Shown: piece after piece, positions 35,101-47,404 of the stretch
Layout of the letters: each line of letters begins with the position of its first letter
Numbering within the stretch: the first letter of the stretch is position 1
Assembly (NCBI GenBank): GCA_002682825.1
Contig: NOKP01000023.1
Location: 62,001 to 126,000, forward strand
Source: Neonectria sp. B-13
Lineage: Eukaryota > Ascomycota > Sordariomycetes > Hypocreales > Nectriaceae
Direction: 5' to 3'
DNA: 64,000 nt
The notes under the pieces: model-generated
Told to the model about the DNA's origin: nothing
Databases searched by the model: none
Seen by the model: the letters and a program-made list of their open reading frames with translations, nothing else
Translations under genes and position numbers: made by a program

Positions 35101-36854
35101 GAGCCATACCAAAGTTACCAACCAAGGCACCAATAGTCAAACCGGGGTCGCCTGTCAAGCGCTTCCACCCACGCCACAGACAGAGCTGGACTTGTTGGGC
35201 GTAAGACAGAGTAAACGGGGACTTCTTGCGCTGGCCCTTGGCCTGCTGAGCGTGCTTCGAGGCACGGAACGCCTCGGCATCAGGGCCGTTGATGGGGTGA
35301 GCAGTCTTGTAGTCCTCAATCTCTTCCTGCAGGGCCTTGTACTCGGCACTGTTCTTCCAAGCAACGGCGAATTCCTGAGGAGTACGGGGAACCTTGCCCT
35401 TGAAGCCAGGTCGCACGACACGCTCCAGCGGGGCAGTCATGGAAGTCAGGAAATCGGGAGTCGTCTGGCGGGCAGGGCACTCGAAACCCATGTTAACGAA
35501 GTACTGCTTCGCGGTGTCGGCTCGACCAAAGAAGATCTGGTGGCCCTCGTAGAGAACAGCTGCCTTATCGAAGAGATCGTAAGCGCTCTGGGGAGCCTGG
35601 TAAATCGAGACAACGGCGGTGCTGTTGAAGAGCTCGGTCTGAAGGCGCAGGGTCTTGCAGAACTCGATGGCGTTGGCGGAGTCCAAACCTCGGGTGGAGT
35701 TGTCCCAGCACTGAAGGGGGGCACCAGACAGGGCGGCCTCGGAAATGGTGACACGTTTGCGCTCGCCACCTGAGACACCTCGGATGTACTCGTTACCAAC
35801 ACGAGTGTTCACGGTGTGAGTGATGCCAAACATGGCCATGACGACGTCTCGAAGATGGTCGGCAAAGTCGTTCCTGTTGAGACCCTGGGGGAGTTGGCGG
35901 GGCTGACGGGCACGAGCAGCGAAGGTGAGGGTATCGCCAACCGACAGTTGGGGGAAGTGCACATCAACCTCGGCGGTGTAGATGGCCTCACCGCGGTGCT
36001 GCGAGTGCATCTCCTTGGCGGTCATACCTACAAGATGGGTTAGTCTCATATTTGCTATTTGCGCGTGGCGCTTGGGTGCGGCATCGTTGAGAACAGAGTA
36101 GCACAAAAGCCACACCACCGTTGTCCAGAAAGTAGCACAAAGTCTTAATCCAGCGAATTGGAATGACTCAGGCCTCGAGAATGGAAATCAACTTACCCTG
36201 GTAGTTAAAGTAGGAGCCGTCGTCAACATAGAGACCGTTGGTCTCACCAGCAATCGTCTTGAGCATGGTAGAACATCCAGAGCCAGGAGGTCCTAGCACA
36301 ACGAGCATCTCTCCCTTGTGCACAACACCGTCGAACTGGCGAAGGATATCAAGGCGCTGACCTTTGTCGCCCTTGAGGCGACCCAGAACGCTTGAAAGGG
36401 AAAGCCAGACGTTGGCAACATCCTTCTGGTAATCACTGGCCTCGCCGTAACCGTAGACGTTGAGGTTCTGGAAACAGACGCCAGCAGATCGGAAGGAGGC
36501 ACCGTCCTGTTGAACGAGGGCGGCGACAGCCTTGGCCCACTCACGGCCGCTGAAGTTGGGCCCGTTAGGGTTCAGAGGCGAATTCTCGCCGGCTTCGAAA
36601 GGGTTGCCCAAGTTGTGGCCGGCGGAGGCGTTGGAGTAGCTGCGAGCAAGGGCCTGAACGACCGAGGTGCGGCGCTCCATTTCGGAATCGTCATCTTCGT
36701 CGTTGCCGAGAGTCTCGGCAGGGGAGGACGTGGGCTTCTCGTGGAAGGGTTCCTCGGTGCCGGCGTCGGTGACAGACGGCTGTTTGGTGGGCTTCTCGTC
36801 GATGATGGGATGAACATCGTTTGAGTCCGTGTTGGTCCCAGGCGCGGAAGACAT
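32128..36854 (-). CDS. PDR-type (ABC-G) multidrug ABC transporter
   Basis: Three exons, 36854-36197, 36027-34988 and 34935-32128, introns 169 and 52 nt, giving 1501 residues, the normal length of fungal full-size PDR pumps with the order NBD1-TMD1-NBD2-TMD2. NBD1 shows Walker [10 protein letters not shown] with the family's Cys in place of Lys, signature VSGGERKRV and the degenerate Walker B end [15 protein letters not shown]2 has a normal Walker [10 protein letters not shown] and Walker [14 protein letters not shown], but a degenerate signature LNVEQRKR. This complementary loss is the rule in PDR/CDR proteins. The C-terminus ([12 protein letters not shown]) is very basic. Plasma-membrane export of hydrophobic compounds such as azoles, phytoalexins or self-made metabolites is the known family role. 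Next to the condensing enzyme, it could be the cluster exporter. Confidence 0.93.
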
Positions 36855-39800
36855 GATGGGCGAGAGGGCGCCGGGTGGCGTCTTGTCTGCTCGGGGTGTC
36901 GCAATTGGGCCGCAGCCGGAAGGTCTGAGCCCTCTGTCTGTCGCTGGGGGATGCGAAGCAGACTCGGGGAGTGTTGTTGTGAAGAGCGGTGGTGAGCCCG
37001 CGATGGTGGTTGTCCAGTCAAGTCAACCAACCAATGCCTGAGGAAGAAGGGAAGAGAAGGGAAGGGGAAAGGGGAAGAAGGAAGAGGGGTTTAAGGATCG
37101 ACAGGAAAACGGGATAGACAGAAAGGGAAGAAGAAGTTCTGGAAACGGGGGGAGAAGACGGAGTATATTAAGACGAGCTCATGGCGTAGGCGGCAGAAGG
37201 AGATAAAGTCGCGTGGACGGCATGTACTCGCGCACTAAGACTGAGCGCCAGGTTCTCTAAACAGGAAGTGTGGGGCTCGGCCGGGATCTTGTGCAAAATT
37301 AGCCTCCGGCGGGTGTGCCTCCATGTACTGGAAGTTGGTCCTTGGAGGGGTGTGGCCCGTGTAGGTAGGTACCTTGGGTCCCTCCAGTAGGGGTCCAGCC
37401 CACTACGGCCACTGAGCCAGCCACTGAGCGTCCCTGTGGCTCGCTGGGCGTGCTGTCGGGTCGGATGCTTGTGCACCAAACATATCCGACATTAACGCGG
37501 CAACATTGGTGCGCGACCGCCTGGGCTCACTCTCTCGGAGGTTTCTTGGCTTCTACAGTGAGCATCGGACACTTACGGCTCACGACCCATGAAAGGATAC
37601 TTTCACACTGCCTCACATCAATCGCGACCTCTTCTTGCGATGCCAATTATCTCCATCTTGATGTGTTGGCGTCATCTCTCCGCAATTTTCCGCACCACTC
37701 CGCCCTCCATCCGCGTATGAGTCTTGCCCGCGATGTATCTTTCGTATCATGGATGCCGCAGCACAATGGCCCTAAGACGGGCTCACGGAGGTCTCGCAGT
37801 CTAACAGCACTCCGACCCGACAGAAAACCCCGAGAGAAACCTGTAGCCAGCCGCCAACGCAAACAAAACACGGCGGACGACGGACGGGGATGGATGACGA
37901 TGACGAAAAGCCATGGGGGGGACGCCGGGGAGCCCAGTAGCATGCCTCCGTCGCCCACTCGCCCCCTAAGCGACGCATTGCAGTTGGTATTTGGCTCCAC
38001 TGCCACACCCTCCTTGCCATCCTCAACTCCGCAGTGAAATGGGTCAGACTCAGTGAGGTGAGCAAGTTAGTTACCCCTGGGCGTGGGTCTGGACGTCTTT
38101 CCTAGTGAGGTACCGGGGCACGGTTCGTGACGGGACGGCGCTGCGACTGAGAGTGTATGACTGGACAGACAGATGGATGGACAGAGATTATGGCTATCCA
38201 AGAGCTTGCGTCACATTGGATACTGGTCGAGATCAAGCCAGCAAGTGCAAGAGTGCTTGTTGGGCCGGCTACGTGCAGTTTCGTTGCGATCCAGATGCCT
38301 CGTCCTCTTTTGTCTGACAAGTTTGCGCTGATCATGGAGACGACGCCTTGACTCGGTGTGTTTAGGCTGGCTGCGAGAGTTGGCCCGGGAAGGTGGCTCA
38401 CATCAGCATCGCGGGACCTTAACTTGCCTGGACGATCATACAGGGCTGCGAAGAGAGGGATGTTGGATCACTGTCTGAGGCTTCTCGGTAGGCGTCCCGT
38501 CTGACATGATCTAGCGGTCTTAGACTAACATAACTCATTCTGAGTAGCCATTGCGATGAATCTCTCGACAGATAGGCTGTGTGAAGTACTTCGAGACTGC
38601 AGCCACGATGTCCAGAAAACCGAGCGGACCAATGAGTCGAAATCACGGACGAAATCACGGCCGAAAGAAGCCAAGACATTCTGCTTGCACACCCGGTCAG
38701 ACCCGCACACGACGGGGCCGAATCGCTACCCCACGCCACCCTGAATCGCATTCGATCCGACTTGAATCCGACTTGAATCCGAGGACGTGTTTGATTTGTC
38801 CGTTTATTTACGGTGGGGTTTCCCTTTTGACTCCCACGAGTCTACCAGCTGGTGAGGGAGGCGGTTCTGTGTGACCCGAAAGTGTCTGACTCTTTTCAAC
38901 TACGTGCCTAGATCACGCAGTGGAATGTCTCTTGCTCTCATCTCTACTCTGTTGTGCTTCGTTTGGGTATGTACTCGTACACTGTCGAATCCCCCCCATG
39001 TCGTCAACCCATCTTTAATCCTGGGACCCACGCATGCGATTGCGCCTCTCCAATCGGTACGCACGTCGAGAGATTCCCCCTCAGGGATCGCGGCCCACCG
39101 AACCAGGATTCCCAGGGTTGGCAACTCGTCCTTGGAACTTGGCATTGCGCCCATTTACCCGTTCGCAAATCGCCCAACGCTGTCAGCGACCGCACGGCGC
39201 CAATCGCTGGGCGGTGGGGAACGGAAAACACTGAGCCGGGTTTGTCTACCCCTGTCCAGACCATCCTCTTCGGGGTCTTCGAGCAACCCGACAGCCCGCG
39301 AACCCGTCAGCCCGTCCCGCGCTAGCTGCCTTAGCAGGCTGGACATGCATACTCTAAAAAAATGATTGCTGCTGAGACATGTGTAGGCGGCCGCTCCTGT
39401 TGATCGTGGCGTTTCGTGGTGGGCGCCCGAGGGAACCATTTCTGGTTTTGGTTTCGGTTTCGTCGGTCTCCCACGACGACATCCTGTACGCTGTTAGACT
39501 ACTATAGATGCACGAGATGCTTCTGGCAGATGGATGCACACCTTGACAAACGTTGCTACACCGTACCTTACCCCATGAGAATCTTCCAGGAGGAGTCTCA
39601 GGGGGAATTCCCTGAAGGGGCTCGTTGTCGTGTCGGTGTCAGTGATTTGTGTCTCCCCACAGACTGCGGTGAAGAATCCAAAGACACAGCCTCGGGAAGA
39701 CGTTACGCCGTCGTCCCCTTCCACAACACGCGAATCAAGCTTTTGCATGATGCCATGGCAGTACGAATACGTGACGATCTACACTTCTTCTCTTGGGAGC

Positions 39801-42412
39801 CTGCCATTGCTTCACCGTTCACCAACTCCTCATCGGTCTAATCGAGATCCGATTACAACGTGAGCAAGGTTGCGCCCATCCAATCCCTGAAGCTTCGTGA
39901 TATCGCATCCCTTTAGGGTTTATCATCGACGCCAGGACTCTGGAGAGATTCTTGACAAGGAGTTACGACAACACCCTGACGGAAGACCCTTGAAGTGGCC
40001 GAAATGACAGGAGGGCTTTCGGCACATCACCACCGTAGACAGTCCACGGGCCAGCCAGACCCTGCGAACCCCCTTCAACATTCTGCCCTTCCTTCTCCAG
40101 CTTTTCTGTTGGCATGTCCGGCACATCATCGTCTAAACGGAGATAATGGTATGGGCGGGCCGAGAGTCTGATAACGAACAACATCACATATATCCGTACA
40201 CCTTTACAACTTCCCGTCATGTCACCTCACTTCACACTCTTCACTTCACACTCTTTCTCCTATTCGGCAAACACGAACGCGGGTCCAGCAAATGAGCCAA
40301 GGGATCCTCCAGATCGACCCACCTAACAACCGCTGCTCGTTTTACGGGGAATAATCAGCCTCAGCCTGTAACTAGGTTACAGCACTACAGCCTAGTCTGC
40401 AGGCTCATAACGGCCTACCACAACTGAACAGACGCCTGGACTAGATGGAGCTTTCCCCCCCATAAGGCAGAGTGCGTGTCTTGTCGGGAAATTGGAAACT
40501 GGCGTGTGGGTTCCACGGTTTCCGCAACTCCGCCGCGCCCACCCCCGTTAAGAAAAGGCGTCCCGCTCCGCAAATCCCACCGCCAAGAATCAGAAGCACA
40601 TGGCCTACCGTCGGGGAGCCGGTTTCTACCAGCAGCCCGATAGCGCTGTCGCGACCAACGACAACATGGAATACAGCCCTGTGAGCTTCGTTGCTGACGA
40701 CCCTATCTCCGCCGTTTTCATGCGGTTGCCATGCCGTGCCACACTCCCCCCAATCCCAGCGTGCATGTCCCATACATCGACGAGGGGTACACGCCATCCT
40801 TGACTTGCATTCCCTCTTCGTTAATCCCTCGTGGCTGGCCACGTTGGGACAAATAAACGAAAGGGATCGATGTCATGTTACCATGCCATGGATGCTGCCC
40901 ATCATTGCTGCCTCCGGCGCACTCGCCAACCGCAAACATTTTGTAACTTAATTAGTCTGTAACTCAAATTGTGTACTCACGGAATCTTTCTGGCTTAGCG
41001 ACCCGCCGGCTGGAAAGTATGTGTCCGATAAAGTTGCCGGTGATGGCTTCGGTCCGGAGGCTCCACTTTGCGGCTACCGGGCTATCACCGATGAACGATC
41101 AACGGCGTTACAACATTCACTCTAGATCATGACCGTTGATCCTATATATTTAGACGTAGTAGTTGTAATAGGCAGTTGTATTCCGTTCAGGACACCACTG
41201 CAGACCACTGGAACGGTAGGCGTAGGCTACCGGCGGACAAGCATGCACATTGTGTCATGGGTACTCGAGTGAGCTTCGATGGGTCCTTTCAATTGATCAT
41301 CTTTGAACCAAAGTTGAAATTAAAACCGTTGATCTCTTGTTTCATTCTAAAAGGGGCGGCTCTATCATTCAGGGTATTCTACCCTAACATAGACTCCCAT
41401 CCCATGTCCCTAACATTCACTCTAGCTACTATCGTAAATCCGGGGAAATGCCTCCTTTTCTCTGACCCTTACCAGGAGATCCGTACAAATGCCCTACCCT
41501 AAGTCTTGCAATAATAACAAAACCACTCTTAAGCCGAGTTTGTTTCAGTGATAAACATTGGGAATACAAACACTGGGAAAATCAAGTGTTCCAAGGTTAG
41601 GGTTACCTGAATAGGGTAGTGTTCAGGCTAGGAATAGCAATCTATGCTCTCATTACCATAGTTATGTGTTTTAAGTGAGGAGTGAATGGTAGGGATAATG
41701 GAGTGTATATTAGGATGATCTCCAAGGGCTCGACTTTGTTCGTTGCTTTCAGTGCCTGTGTAAATGGCACGTATAGTCAGGATGCCCTGAACAATAGGCT
41801 CCGGTTCTTCCAAGCAAGGTTGTATCCTACAAATACCTTCGTGTAAGGGGCCGCTGAATATCGGCTCACGCAGAAAATAACCGACTCAAACTTGCTAGAC
41901 TGGATTGGCCACGATCCGTCTTCGCGTCTTCGGAGCAACCCCCGGAGGAGAAAGATCTCAATTCTCAGCCTGATGACCCATGGACTACTAGTACAAAGGC
42001 TCCAACACAACCCACTTTCAGACGAAGCATCGTCATTGCCATCAGGAGCTCCTTCGCCGAGCCCCGAAGCCGTGAATAACGTCTGAAGGGCTGGACTAAC
42101 CTCCAGAGGAATCATTTAGCAGTGTTATGGAACTCGCTCTGTGTAACACAGTGAGTGATATGGGCGGTATTGTTCATATCATCTCATAGAGCTGCTGAGA
42201 GTATCAAGAAGGTGTGTAGGGGGGGGCGATTTGGCATTACAGGTACACAAATGCGTAGAACTCGGGGCAGGGCTGGTCCGATATTCCACCATCACATATA
42301 CTCAAAGTAGGGACATGGCTGCGCTCTGCAAAATAGTAATACACAACATGACGAATGCAAAATCGGTATCTCTATAACTATTTCGCTCGATATCTGGTAG
42401 TATATACATCTC
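36855..42412. other. 5.5-kb stretch without a supportable gene
   Basis: The first ~250 bp is the PDR promoter, with an A/G-rich leader at 37050-37150. The rest holds only short open frames in all readings. A perfect 7-bp-arm palindrome lies at 40366-40382. A 9-bp inverted repeat (gatcaacgg at 41097-41105 and its complement at 41133-41141) sits in an AT-richer part (about 40,950-42,100), which may be old mobile-element debris, but no transposase, target duplication or terminal repeat can be shown. Confidence 0.5.
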
Positions 42413-44151
42413 CTACAAGAAGTTGATCCCCACGCCAACCTGCAGCCCCTTGGTCGCCATCTCGCCTCTTCGCAGAGCCAGGGGCAAGCTAAAGTTCAAC
42501 TCGAACCGCGCAACAGGGTGCGCGTATACGAGGCCAACGCCCGCTGCCAGACTAGGCACCCCGTTGAGGAGCTCGCCCACGGCGTTGACCATGCCGTTCC
42601 GCACGGCCGAGGCGTCCAGCCCCTGGACGCCGCCCTCAGCTGTCGCCTTGCCCTTGTTCTTGAGCGCGACGAGGCGGCCGCCGTTGGCGAAGAGCTGGAA
42701 CCGGAGGCCGGAGTCGGGGCCCTTGTATGGCACGGGGAGGAGCATGTTGACGCTGCCAGCGGCGAAGACGTCGCCGCCGACCGAGTCCTGGCCGTCGTGG
42801 GGTCCCAGGCCACCGAGCTTGAAGCCGCGCACATCGGTAGGGCCGCCGAGCTGGAAGCGGTCGTTAAGGCGGCTCGGGCCGATCTTGTCGCCAAACTCGT
42901 AGCCAAGAGGCAGCGGGCACAATATTCCCAGCCTGAGTCCACCACCAACCGAGATGCCTGTCCGATGGGGGCAGCCTGGGATAGGAACGGGCACCGCGCC
43001 TGCGACCTCAAACTCGCCCTTAGAGAAGGCAACATCTCCGGCGAGGGGACCCACGCCGGCAACCTCGAAGCCGGAGCGCAGCATGTAGCCGCTCTGTGGA
43101 AGCTGTGGGTTGTCTCGTCTTTCTCGGTAGAAAGTGTGCTTGACGGAGTTCTTGATGGTGTCTCCCGCATCGGCCCGCACGGTTGGGCTCGCGGTCGCGC
43201 CTAGGCCTGTGATCTGTCGCCACACGCCAGAATACTCGACCGACTGGGTATCTCGCTTGGCGTTGAGCCATGAGAACCGGAGCGTGCCGCCCTTGACCAC
43301 CTCCTCGTGCGAAGCCCACGGCTTCTCGGCGGCTGAGGCCAAGCCCTCGAGCGATATCCTCAGGTCCGGGTTGCTCGCGATTGGGGCACTGAGGTTGGCA
43401 CTGTATGCGGAGCGAGTGCGCGTCCCGGCCTTTGCGTTGAGCGTGAGCATCTCGGCGCCGCCGAAAACGTTGCGCCAGAGCAGAGAGCCATACGCAGAGC
43501 CTTCGCCGTTGCCCACGTCGGTACCGGTCTGGAGCTTAAAGCGGGAGAGCTCTCGTACGCGGAAATCGACGTTGACATCGTTGGGAGAGGTGGAAGGATC
43601 GGTCTGCTGGGCTGATGTGAGGAAGACCTCGGGCTGTGGTGTGAAGATCTCTGTTGCGACATTAGCATGGAAGGTCGGGAGATACGGTGTGTGGTGAAGA
43701 CGTACGGAGTCCATCGAGCTTCGCGCTCGCGACACGTAGCTTGGCTATCACATCGCCAATGGTAGATCCTGAGTTCTGAGCATCGCCGACGAGGGGACGG
43801 AAGATGGGCTCGAGGAAATCGTTGCGGGTGTTGGTGGCTCCGTGGACTCGGATCTCGTTCAGGGTCATGGGGGCAGACATCTGGTCTCCGATCTGCGGCA
43901 CGGTTAGCGACCAATGATTTCCAGCTTTCCATGGCATGCGTACCAGGTTCGCCAAGCGTCGCTGCTTGGCCTCCTCCTGCTCATGTTGGAATTCGGGTTT
44001 TGACTCGGCCTCGTGGAGCAGGGCACTGGCGTCGGTATGGAGCTTGCTGAGGCCATCGGGGCTCTGGGAGCTGTTAGCAATTGCACCCGGGCGGCAACGC
44101 AGGCTAGAATGGACTCACAGACGCCCCGGTAGAGCTAGAAAGGGCAGCCAT
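42413..44151 (-). CDS. SAM50: Sorting and assembly machinery component 50 (Tob55)
   Basis: Four exons: 44151-44119, 44063-43944, 43892-43706 and 43650-42413, giving 525 residues. The introns are 55, 51 and 55 nt. The 51-nt one has no stop and keeps frame, but has clear GT, gctaac and CAG signals, so I treat it as an intron. The N-terminus is acidic and helical (HTDASALLHEAESKPEF..EEAKQRR), then a POTRA-like region (MTLNEIRVHGATNTRNDFLEPIF), then the C-terminal D15/Omp85 beta-barrel with the lid-loop motif area RFQLGGPTDVRGF and the final strand GLQVGVGINFL ending in Leu. Sam50 inserts beta-barrel proteins (Tom40, porin) into the outer mitochondrial membrane. It is divergent from UBC6 across 550 bp. 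Confidence 0.93.
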
Positions 44152-44701
44152 TGTCACAGGCTCGACAACCACCGTCGTTGCTTGTCAGGATCGCAGGCAA
44201 CGGGAATTGCTGCGCACGTCCGAGTTGGTGGTTCGACACATCCCAGCTGCTCTCGGCAAGGAACGGCAGCTCCCCGGGTTTGTGTGGCGCAGTAGCTCAT
44301 GCTTCCACCAAAGACACCATGATGCAGGCGCCCGAGCCCTCAAGCCACGCGTGTGGCTGATGCTCGGCCGGGGGTCACTCGGCCTCCCAGTCCCCGGTCG
44401 TCCAGCCCAGTCAGTCCCCTCTCCCCCAAAATGATGTCGTCGTCCCCTGCGCAATTCAAAGACACTCATTCCTCGACACTTCTACATCTACGACACATCC
44501 ACTTTTCGACGCAGCCACTCCACCGCGGGCATCTCGCAGCGTTCTTTCTTTCCCTTTGCCCGTCTGTTCTCCTTGTGACTTCTCTTGCCTCCCCTAGCCA
44601 CTTAATCACCCCGTCCGCGTCCTCACGCGACCAGCAATCTGGTCACTTCACTTCCCTCAGCCTCCAACCGACCACCGACAGTCCCTTCGACCGCCACCGC
44701 C
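44152..44701. other. Shared promoter region of SAM50 and UBC6
   Basis: A 550-bp spacer between two divergently transcribed conserved genes. The right half is a CT-rich leader running into the UBC6 ATG. No gene seen. Confidence 0.6.
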
Positions 44702-45620
44702 ATGGCCAGCAAAGCAGCGAACAAGCGGGCATGTCTCCTCGAACATCCAGTCCCGTGCGCCCTCCGCTAATACATGTTTTCTAGTTGACGCGCGAATACA
44801 AGACCATCTCCGAGAACCCGCCGCCTTACATCACCGCTCACCCCTCCGAGTCCAACATCCTAGAGTACGCTTCCCACCCTGAGGATGCGAATTTTCCACT
44901 GACTCCTGATGTTCTAGATGGCACTACATAATTACTGGTCCTGAGGACACTCCCTATCACGGGGGCCAATACTGGGGGACCCTGATGTTCCCTCCGAACT
45001 ATCCGTTTGCGCCACCCGCCATTCGGATGCATACCCCATCTGGCCGCTTCCAGCCGTCAACCCGACTCTGTCTCTCGATCTCCGACTTCCATCCCAAGTC
45101 CTTCAACCCCGCGTGGGAAGTCTCTACCATCCTCATCGGCCTTCTTTCTTTCATGACGAGCGAAGAGATGACGACTGGCTCCGTTTCTAGTACTGCCGCT
45201 GAGCGCCGATACCTAGCGTCACGATCCCGCTGGTGGAACTCGACTGGAAACGGGTCAAACTCAAAGAGCAACCCCGCAATGAAAGGGAATGTCAAAGCGG
45301 GCGACGGCGGTGCCAAGTTTCGAGCCGAATGGCCTGAGATCGAAATCGAGAACTTGGAGTGGATGAAGAAGAACAAGGTCGACGTCGTGACGGGCATCCG
45401 ATTAGACATCGACAACGCCGCTTCTTGTCGCCCCCAGCTAGGAATCGCCGCGTCAGGCAGCGGCCACCAAGCTCAGGCTGTTGTAGATGCCGTCGTCCAG
45501 CAACGAGAAGCCGGAACTAGCTGGATCTACCGTAACAAGCTCCTTGTTGCAGGAGCCATCATATTCATCTACGTTCTCATCGCAAGGCTCGTTAGTGGCG
45601 ATGGGGTCAGCTCATCATAG
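44702..45620 (+). CDS. UBC6: ER-anchored ubiquitin-conjugating enzyme E2
   Basis: Three exons, 44702-44728, 44785-44864 and 44918-45620, giving 269 residues (yeast Ubc6 has 250). The first intron (44729-44784) begins with GC, not GT (gcatgt...ctag). Using the nearby GT instead breaks the frame, whereas the GC donor yields MASKAANKRLTREYK, the conserved family start. The E2 fold follows (PPPYITAHPSESN, GPEDTPYHGGQYWG, FPPNYPFAPPAIRMHTPSGRF) with the catalytic cysteine at residue 87, the same position as in yeast, in STRLCLSISDFHP. A long variable middle and a C-terminal hydrophobic tail anchor (LLVAGAIIFIYVLIARLV) complete it. Ubc6 works with Ubc7 and the Doa10 ligase in ER-associated degradation, starting ubiquitin chains on the cytosolic side of the ER. 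Confidence 0.95.
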
Positions 45621-47404
45621 AAATAGCCCGGCTGCGCATGATGCTGCGCTCTACCAGCGCGCTCTTGATTTTTTGGGGGGTAATGATTCTTGAAAGGGCG
45701 CTGGGGATGGTTTTTTTCGATGCCAGATACCAAAAGACTCGCGTCTTGAGTATGGCGTTCTAGGGCACACAATACAGTCTTCACTTGGTCTTTGGCGATT
45801 GGAGTTGAATGTGATGGCATAACTTGGGGGGTCGTTGGGCTCGGCTTGGGCATTGGGAGCGGTTAAGGTGGCTTCTCAATCAGGCAGTTCGGTACATCGC
45901 GAGGTAGTAATGGGAGCAACTGTGAATGGGAATCTTATCGCCATGCGTACCGTAACTGGTGGCTCAGCTGATGCGTAATGCTGTGTAGTTGGGATTCTCT
46001 CAAATTCGGTAATAATCCTACCCTGAAGTCTGAGTTTGCAGTTGGTCTCTGACCAGCACATGACTTTCGTTCGCTCTTTTAAACTCCTAAAACTTCCTAA
46101 AACACCGGAGCGTGGTCGACTTGTTCATTATTTAGCACTACATCTGCTCTGTGAAAGAATGAGGCGAGAACTTTTGCTATTCTCACAGACCTGGCCCTTG
46201 ACGAATTCTGGTCGATGTTTAGGTATATGAATATTATATCTCCATCGTACGTGTCGAACTGATAACCTCATGCTACCATACCGGTTTCGTTGAACTAAAT
46301 TATGCAAAGCCTCACGCTGAGTTACTTCATAAACCTTTGAGGTTTACATATAGTGAGAGAAAGTTGTCAAAACGCGAATGTATCAGGTAGCGATGTGTTC
46401 ACTAACAAGGGACTTCCCACAGTGTGTGATCGTTTATGACGTAAACTGCCATTCGTGATAAATAAAAAGTTCATGTTAGGTTATGCCGCGTAGTACGGAT
46501 TACTATGTAGACTCAATCATCACTCTGTAGAACGTTCTAAAAATAATGAGGGCTAGTCTGGGCCCTTCTCTGAGGGGGTTGTGAGACATCTGGTGCAGGA
46601 ACAGTGTGGGAGAATGAGGCACTGAGGCCGAGAACAGGTGGAAGAGGGTGGAATTTGCTTTCTGCCCCCTCCAGTCTAGGGATAGTAAGAGACGTTGCTA
46701 TGAATCACTGATGGAGTGAAGGGTGAGTGAAGGTGAGAAGACTCCGAGAAAACCAGGTGCAGGATCTCTTGCGTCGATAGGTAACTATGACGGTAGGTAT
46801 TCGCACTCATCTGTCGGAGGCCGAATTTCAGCCGGCACAGGGCTGCCCGTCAGGGATGTTGACGGCTACATGGGGGATTCCAGACACTCCACACTTGGGC
46901 TGGGTAGCTTAGATGCCCTGTGTTTAGGGCGGCGTGTTTATTTGAAAGCCCGCTAGCCACTCCCACTTTACGCGCGCGGGGGGGGTTTCGCACTGGAAAA
47001 AAAAAATGTGACGAAGGCCGGGGAGCCGTTGGACGAGGAGAGGGCCAACTAGCAAACAAGGGCCGAGAGGCCTAGAAGGCACCATCTCCGACATCATCGC
47101 CGCCGCCACTCTGCATCGACCTCCAATCTTCAACCCTTCAACCCTTCAACCCTCAGCTTCACCGTGGCCCTCCCCTTGCATCATCCACTCCGGGGAAGGC
47201 CTTTCTATCCCTTTCTGCATTCACTCTAGATTCTCCACCGCCGTCGGCCCTGGGTCTACCTATACCTAGCCCTGCCGCAGCCGACAACACCCAACAACCC
47301 GCTGGCCCCATGCCTCCTCCCGCTGCGGATCCATAGAGCCCTCCTCTCTCCTCTCGACGACAATCCCGCCGAACCCGACTCCATCGACGACTTGCATACC
47401 CACC
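45621..47404. other. Intergenic region upstream of the BTB-like gene
   Basis: 1.8 kb with no supportable gene. It is AT-rich between about 46,000 and 46,550. Just before the next gene, ttcaaccc is repeated three times (47129-47152) in a C-rich leader. Confidence 0.55.

Noticed and set aside
41097..41141. 9-bp inverted repeat as a MITE or transposon end
   Set aside because: The arms are only 9 bp, with no target-site duplication or internal coding; could be chance.
41777..42115. 112-codon minus-strand frame in the gene-free island
   Set aside because: Looks mildly protein-like near its end but has no recognisable family, start context or neighbouring exons.
43651..43735. Start of SAM50 at 43735 in a long open frame
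   Set aside because: The first ~28 residues of that frame are intron read-through; the splice to upstream exons restores the conserved N-terminus.
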